Below, in pieces: positions 29,932-32,867 of a stretch of DNA of 32,867 nt. Below the pieces are notes generated by a model. It searched no databases, was not told where the DNA came from, and worked only from the letters and a program-made list of their open reading frames with translations. The stretch is taken from assembly GCA_037176905.1 (NCBI GenBank), contig JBBBWG010000082.1:5976-38842 (forward strand). The letters are read 5' to 3'. Positions within the stretch are counted from its first letter, which is position 1. Every line of letters begins with the position of its first letter. Made by a program: the position numbers and the translations under genes. The stretch is from Azolla pinnata. Its lineage: Eukaryota; Streptophyta; Polypodiopsida; Salviniales; Salviniaceae.

Positions 29932-30390
29932 CACGTGACGGGCCGCGCCGCGAAACGCGGGGAGCCGTCCACGTGCCCGCACCTGCAAATTCCACGCATT
30001 TCTATTTTTCGCGGTAAATCATAAATCGTAGAAAATAAGAAACCATAAAAAACCAGAAAATAAACAAACAAACAAATAAGTAAATTTCACGAGAAAAAAA
30101 AGGAAAAACAAAACAAAAAAACGAAAAACCAGAAAAATAAAAAGGAGGCAAATCAATTTTGGGGGGGTGGGGGGGGGGGGGAACAAAAAAGAAAAAAAGA
30201 GGTAAAAATAAAATCAAAATAAAAATCTGGCGCACCAGTGGTTTCTGGAATCTGTGGGATGCTGGGGTGGCCATGCACGTGATCCCAGATTCCAGATTCC
30301 ATTTCCTTCTACCTACAAGGTAACCCAAAAACAATCTGCACGTGGTGCCAACTGTGAGCCCAATGGTTTCTGGGATCTCCGTTGCACGTG
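29932..30390. promoter_or_regulatory. Cluster of five CACGTG G-boxes
   Basis: The palindrome CACGTG occurs at 29932-29937, 29970-29975, 30276-30281, 30339-30344 and 30385-30390, upstream of the minus-strand ORF. G-boxes bind bZIP and bHLH factors (for example HY5, ABF and PIF classes) in plants. Two of the five lie in a duplicated segment. Confidence 0.6.
30157..30182 (+). other. G-run, potential G-quadruplex
   Basis: tttt, then seven G, one T and about thirteen G, ending in aac. It is flanked by A-rich DNA. It sits about 440 bp upstream of the 599-codon ORF. Confidence 0.7.
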
Positions 30391-30424
30391 ACCCTAGATT
30401 CCAGATTCCATCCCTTTTACCTGT
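30238..30424. repeat. Two diverged copies of a G-box-bearing segment
   Basis: Copy A (30238-30314) and copy B (30364-30422) share gg(t)ttctgg(a/g)atct, then gcacgtga, then agattccagattccat, then cttttacct or cttctacct. Copy B lacks about 17 bp between the first and second blocks. Confidence 0.7.
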
Positions 30425-31640
30425 ATATTTTTTTGTTCCCTCTGCAACAGAAAATTACTATTTCTAGTTTTGGGGCCCCCCTCCCCAAAGAGAGAGTTGT
30501 GGCCACAATTCTTGGCCCCATCCCATTCCTTTCTAATTTGTCCCCTCAGAGTCTGTTAGTTTGTTGTAACCCTGCTATGTCTGAACCGCGGTATGATAGA
30601 TTGTGCCTGCCCTTCGATCTGCTGTTCGACAATTCGTGTGCCCTTTGCCTGCTGATTTGTGCCCTGGACCCTCGCACCTCGAAGCTTCCATTCTCTCTCT
30701 CTCTCTCTCTCTTCGACTCTGACTGTCGTCGGTGCCTAATCTGGCCATAGGCTGATCAATGTTCACCTGCCTGGGAACTGGAATTTCCATGCATGTATAC
30801 TTTGTGTGGTGTGAAGTACATGTTGTGAACTAGCCCAAAACAAGCCCACGTCTCCATCAGCATGGTTGGATTTTCGGAGATCAAACTCATCGATTCAATT
30901 TACGCTTGTTCTGCCTTGGTAGCTCGCAGTCGTCTTATTAGCAGCCAAAATCAGAAGTCACCAAATTAATGCTTAATCTTATCTTCTACTAAAAATTAAA
31001 ATTTAACGCCCAATTAATTCCATTAGAATTGATTTTATTCCTAATCACTTCCCACTACTTGATCCTAATCGATTCCCTTGCAATGTTAGATTAACAAAAG
31101 CTAATAATTTAGAATCTAATTAATTTATGAACTCATTAATTTAGTGTTAATTAAGTAATTTAACATTAATCAATTAGTTAATTTGATGTTAATTGAACTC
31201 ACAATTAATAGATTTCGGATTAATTAATCAATTTCATGTTAATTTGTAATTTTCAGTTTTGGTATGCATTAAAATGTAATTTATAATTTTTTTAGACGCT
31301 TTCTGGTTATTTTCCCTAGATTGTTTGTGTCAGACATGATGAAGGTTGCAGAAGGATCGCAGACATTCAAATCCATTTTAACTTTGATAGGGACGATCAT
31401 ACATTTTATGTGCGTTTTAAATGCATGTAAGTAAAGGATATTCCAAAACATATCTAGCAGATTCTTCAAAACTTCCTAGAACTTTCTAGAGAATATATAC
31501 ATGTAGTTTGATCACATGATATATTGAGTTGACCAAAGTGGCACAGATAACTGTCATCACTTTAACCTTTGCATTCGAAGTCCTAGAGTCTAACTCTCAC
31601 AATGACGCCATGTTCTCGTGCTAAACAGGATCTGAATCAA
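30425..31640. other. Intergenic, with a CT run and TTAAT-rich DNA
   Basis: A CT run (about 30692-30712) and, from about 30960 to 31290, DNA built of attaatt, gttaatt and taatttaa variants. The 122-codon frame at 30382-30750 overlaps the duplicated promoter segment and shows no motif. No gene was recognised. Confidence 0.4.
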
Positions 31641-31643
31641 GGT

Positions 31644-31870
31644 GAACAACACTGTTGGTTCCCTGACCAAGCTGCCTGCTTAGATCCCTCTTTTCCGAGT
31701 GAACACATCACGTTAGCAGCTCAGTAGCCCCGATATGAGTTGTAGACCAAATGTAGCGAACAACATTGCTGGTTGCCTGACCAAGCCTGCTTAGATCCCT
31801 CTTTTTCGAGTGGACACATCACTATAGCTGTTCATTAGCCCCGATATGAGTTGTGGACCAAATGTAGCGA
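31644..31870. repeat. Two tandem copies of a 114-bp unit
   Basis: gaacaacactgttggtt at 31644 recurs as gaacaacattgctggtt at 31758. Both continue with cctgaccaag, gcctgcttagatccctctttt, cgagtg.acacatcac, and tagccccgatatgagttgt.gaccaaatgtagcga, the last ending each copy. Confidence 0.9.
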
Positions 31871-32867
31871 TACGTAAAGCTTGGCAAAACTGACCTCATC
31901 CTTGGTTTCATAACCAAGTTATAGGTTGGACAATTAGTCAATCTCCGTGCCCTTGCTTCCCGTGTCTCTACCATGTCCTAACTTAGGCCCAACCTCATGC
32001 TATACAATGGCAAGAACAAAACTTGGCGGCTTGCCACCAAACACACCATTACTATCAAGCTGAAGCAATCTATGTAAAACTGATTCCTGACCAGCTAGAT
32101 CAACACCACTAAACACATTCGAGGTATATCCTAATGCTAAATCAGGCGAACACTTGACCAACAACTATGCTTCCTATCGAGGAGCCTGACCAATTTTCTT
32201 TGTGGCAATCTAATGCAACTAGAACCTTTTGCTTCCGTACTTCATGATCAAATCATCAACCCCATGAACAACCCTGTTTAGATGCGCAAGCTGATGGTAT
32301 TTGGTTGAAGGTACAAAGTTGCACTATGTCGTCATTGATAGTTGGTTGGGTGTGAATGTCTTCAATTTGGTTGCATATGGCTAACACTAGTGTAATGCAT
32401 CTATCTGGCTTTTAAAAATACTCAGCTATCTATGTAGGTGGCCATTCATCTGAGGTTCAGGTGGTGGTTCTTAATATCGAGTCTGCTAGTGACTATCTCT
32501 TGCTACTTGATCGATCCTGATTAAGGTTAGCTCACATCGAGCAACGATGGCCTAAGGAGAATATACCTCAATTTAACACGAAATCCAAGGCTTGTTTGAA
32601 GAATGCAACTATACCTTTGCAAGCTGAAATGGTTGGCTCACAATGACAAAGAAGTCGAGCCTTATACTAGGACAAGAACCCATGGTTTATCCTAGTTTTT
32701 CTGATAGTTGACCATAGCCAGATGTAGGTCAAGGACTTGTCAAAGAAGAACTTCATTCTTTTGTCCATGGTAGCTATTTCCGACTTGAGCCAGCTTGTGA
32801 TGTACTCGAATGTGAATTGATCATCTTCTAATCAGTGAAGGTTGCCGGACTTAAGGAACTCGATCAC
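31871..32867. other. Repetitive or degenerate DNA at the window edge
   Basis: No intact gene. On the minus strand from 32867 to about 32560 one frame stays open for about 100 codons except for two stops (W-L-K-S-E-I, D-K-R-M-K-F-F segments visible), which looks like a decayed coding sequence of unknown family. It continues off the window. Confidence 0.25.

Overview
The window looks like nuclear DNA of a flowering plant. The support is split genes with GT-AG (and two apparent GC-AG) introns, degenerate plant-type telomeric repeats (CCCTAAA/TTTAGGG), a PUF protein of the plant APUM1-6 type, a C-terminal IDA-like peptide motif, and decayed CACTA and Ty3/gypsy elements. The species cannot be named from the sequence. 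All gene models were built by hand from splice signals, reading phase and remembered family motifs; no alignment or search was run.

Layout. 1-8.2 kb is repeat-rich and AT-rich: a decayed CACTA-type transposase on the minus strand (about 0.48-1.30 kb), two zones of repeated GCAACAAA/GCAGCAAA-like words, a 1.7-kb array of degenerate AATTTGT words, and a decayed gypsy reverse-transcriptase fragment (about 6.7-7.1 kb, minus). A degenerate interstitial telomeric array (8.23-8.37 kb) marks the edge of the genic part. A Pumilio gene runs from 10402 to 15165 on the plus strand (9 coding exons, 1044 aa), apparently preceded by a spliced 36-codon upstream ORF whose start (9316) sits in a near-perfect Kozak context. 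An intronless IDA-like (IDL) secreted-peptide precursor follows at 17891-18475 (plus). A DEAD-box RNA helicase of the plant RH25/26/31/33 type lies at 24572-19816 (minus, 11 exons, 588 aa), converging on the IDL gene. A repeat-rich spacer (24.8-27.5 kb) leads to a GC-rich intronless 599-codon ORF on the minus strand (29718-27919), which carries two WUS-box/EAR-like motifs (TLNLFP, TLDLFP) and long Ser, Ala, Pro and His runs. Its upstream region holds a TTAGGG run, a TATA-like box and five CACGTG G-boxes. The last 2.5 kb is AT-rich and repetitive, with no convincing gene.

How the genes relate. There is no operon-like logic. The Pumilio protein should bind UGUANAUA-type sites in mRNA 3'UTRs, and the helicase should act on RNA, probably in the nucleus. 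The IDL peptide would be a secreted ligand, and the 599-aa protein a candidate TOPLESS-recruiting repressor. The shared structural theme is short telomere-like tracts upstream of three of the four genes, plus many local tandem duplications, several with a period of 108-114 bp.
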